A stretch of 5,690 nt of DNA, taken from Sediminibacterium sp. (GTDB lineage: Bacteria > Bacteroidota > Bacteroidia > Chitinophagales > Chitinophagaceae). Position 1 is the first letter of the stretch, and each line of letters begins with the position of its first letter. Under the pieces are notes generated by a model. It saw only the letters and a list, made by a program, of their open reading frames with translations. It did not search any database and was not told the origin of the DNA. This document shows positions 5,239 to 5,690 of this stretch, one piece after another. The stretch spans positions 1 to 5,690 of the forward strand of contig JAQBNJ010000178.1 of the NCBI GenBank assembly GCA_028288645.1, given 5' to 3'. The position numbers and the translations under genes were made by a program.

Positions 5239-5253
5239 CTGTGTCATCTGCGT
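5237..5253. repeat. Half-copy of the dispersed repeat, at the VOC gene start
   Basis: ATCTGTGTCATCTGCGT matches 15 of 17 bases of the right arm of the palindromic repeat at 2231-2247. The two differences are both C-to-T at equivalent positions of its ATCCG units. On the minus strand it supplies two in-frame ATG codons of the VOC gene, including the preferred start. Confidence 0.65.
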
Positions 5254-5323
5254 CTGTTTATATTTTAGCTTAGCGGCCTGAACGCTGCTATACAAAAATC
5301 AAAATAGATAACGAAAACTACAG

Positions 5324-5359
5324 GGGGTTAAAACGACATTTCAAGGGGTTGATTGCGAC
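5324..5359 (+). promoter_or_regulatory. Paired GGGGTT-N(4-5)-CGAC motifs, candidate regulator sites
   Basis: GGGGTT occurs at 5324-5329 and 5345-5350, 21 bp apart (two helical turns), each followed after 4 or 5 bases by CGAC. The second copy overlaps the putative -33 TTG of the GlxA-type gene. Tandem half-sites about two turns apart are usual for AraC-family regulators, so autoregulation is plausible but unproven. Confidence 0.3.
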
Positions 5360-5379
5360 TGAAAGGATACCTATCTTTA
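5349..5379 (+). promoter_or_regulatory. Candidate Bacteroidota promoter for the GlxA-type gene
   Basis: TTG at 5349-5351 and TATCTTTA at 5372-5379 are separated by 20 nt, the normal spacing for -33/-7 elements. The -7 differs from TAnnTTTG only in the last base and ends 4 nt before the ATG, which again implies a near-leaderless transcript. Confidence 0.45.
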
Positions 5380-5383
5380 GTTC

Positions 5384-5690
5384 ATGAAAAATGTATCCAT
5401 CCTGGTTCCTGAAACAGCCGTGATCGAAGCCATTGCCGATCCGCATTATATGTTCAAAGCGGTGAACATGTTTTTAGTGGCTTCCGGCAAACCGGCATTG
5501 TTTAATGTAGAAGTGGTGGGATTGTCACGCGAGATCAAGCTGGAGAATAGTTTGTTTACGGTACATATCGATAAATTATTGAAAGATGTAAAGAAGACAG
5601 ATCTGATTTTCATTCCCGCAATCAGCGGCGATGTGGCAACGGCGCTCGAAATTAATAAATCTGTCATCCCATGGATTGTTGATCAAAACA
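5384..5690 (+). CDS. GlxA-family transcriptional regulator, N-terminal DJ-1/PfpI-like domain (3' end outside window)
   Basis: The frame runs open from ATG 5384 to the window edge (102 complete codons). It begins MKNVSILVPETAVIEAIADP and continues with a segment YMFKAVNMFLVASGK, then FNVEVVGLSREIKL, and a strand DLIFIPAISGD at about 73-83. This order of the first beta strand, helix, second strand and 'DLIFIPA' strand is the class I glutamine amidotransferase-like (DJ-1/PfpI) fold found at the N-terminus of GlxA-type regulators. Those normally end in an AraC-type double helix-turn-helix, which would lie beyond the window; its presence is expected but not seen. The reactive Cys of true PfpI/DJ-1 enzymes would come just after the visible part, so a sensor or enzymatic role cannot be judged. 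The signal is unknown. The start is supported by a close -7 element. Confidence 0.83.
   Translation, partial: MKNVSILVPETAVIEAIADPHYMFKAVNMFLVASGKPALFNVEVVGLSREIKLENSLFTVHIDKLLKDVKKTDLIFIPAISGDVATALEINKSVIPWIVDQN

Noticed and set aside
5239..5295. N-terminal extension of the VOC protein to an ATG at 5295
   Set aside because: The extra 19 residues contain repeat-encoded sequence (QTQMTQ) and precede the point at which PhnB-like proteins normally start.
5446..5667. 73-codon minus-strand frame at the window end
   Set aside because: It is antisense to the GlxA-type gene, whose plus-strand frame has clear family character.

Overview
The window looks like ordinary chromosomal DNA from a member of the Bacteroidota, most likely close to Chitinophagaceae. 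This is an inference from three things: promoter -7 elements of the Bacteroidota type (TAnnTTTG) lying directly in front of start codons, weak or absent Shine-Dalgarno sequences, and dispersed repeats of kinds I associate with this phylum. No rRNA, tRNA, CRISPR array, transposase or phage gene is visible.

Layout, left to right: (1) the C-terminal half of an NRAMP-family metal-ion transporter (+, cut by the window edge), which overlaps tail-to-tail by 8 bp with (2) mnmH/selU, the tRNA 2-selenouridine synthase (-). Divergent from it is (3) a SixA-like histidine phosphatase (+, GTG start). It converges on (4) an EamA/DMT-type 10-TM transporter (-), and a long imperfect palindromic repeat between them runs into the 3' end of the transporter gene. 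Upstream on the same strand, past a perfect 14-bp inverted repeat, is (5) a GT-B (MurG-like) glycosyltransferase with a TTG start (-). Divergent from that, past a 12-bp palindrome, is a probable two-gene unit of (6) a 40-residue lipoprotein and (7) an unrecognised 82-residue protein (+). About 110 bp packed with three repeat types follows. Then come (8) a VOC/PhnB-like protein (-) whose start codon lies in a second copy of the dispersed repeat, and (9) the N-terminal part of a GlxA-type regulator (DJ-1/PfpI domain, expected AraC-type C-terminus; +, cut by the window edge).

The genes do not form one pathway. They are mostly single-gene or two-gene units: metal uptake, tRNA wobble modification, protein or small-molecule dephosphorylation, export, glycosylation and regulation. 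The points most worth a second look are non-coding or at gene edges: a palindrome-bearing in-frame insertion inside mnmH just before its catalytic cysteine, one repeat family providing the end of one gene and the start of another, nested palindromes between genes, near-leaderless promoters, and paired GGGGTT motifs in front of the GlxA-type gene. I see no convincing new multi-gene system. The lipoprotein/82-aa pair is the only part of the gene content that looks undescribed.
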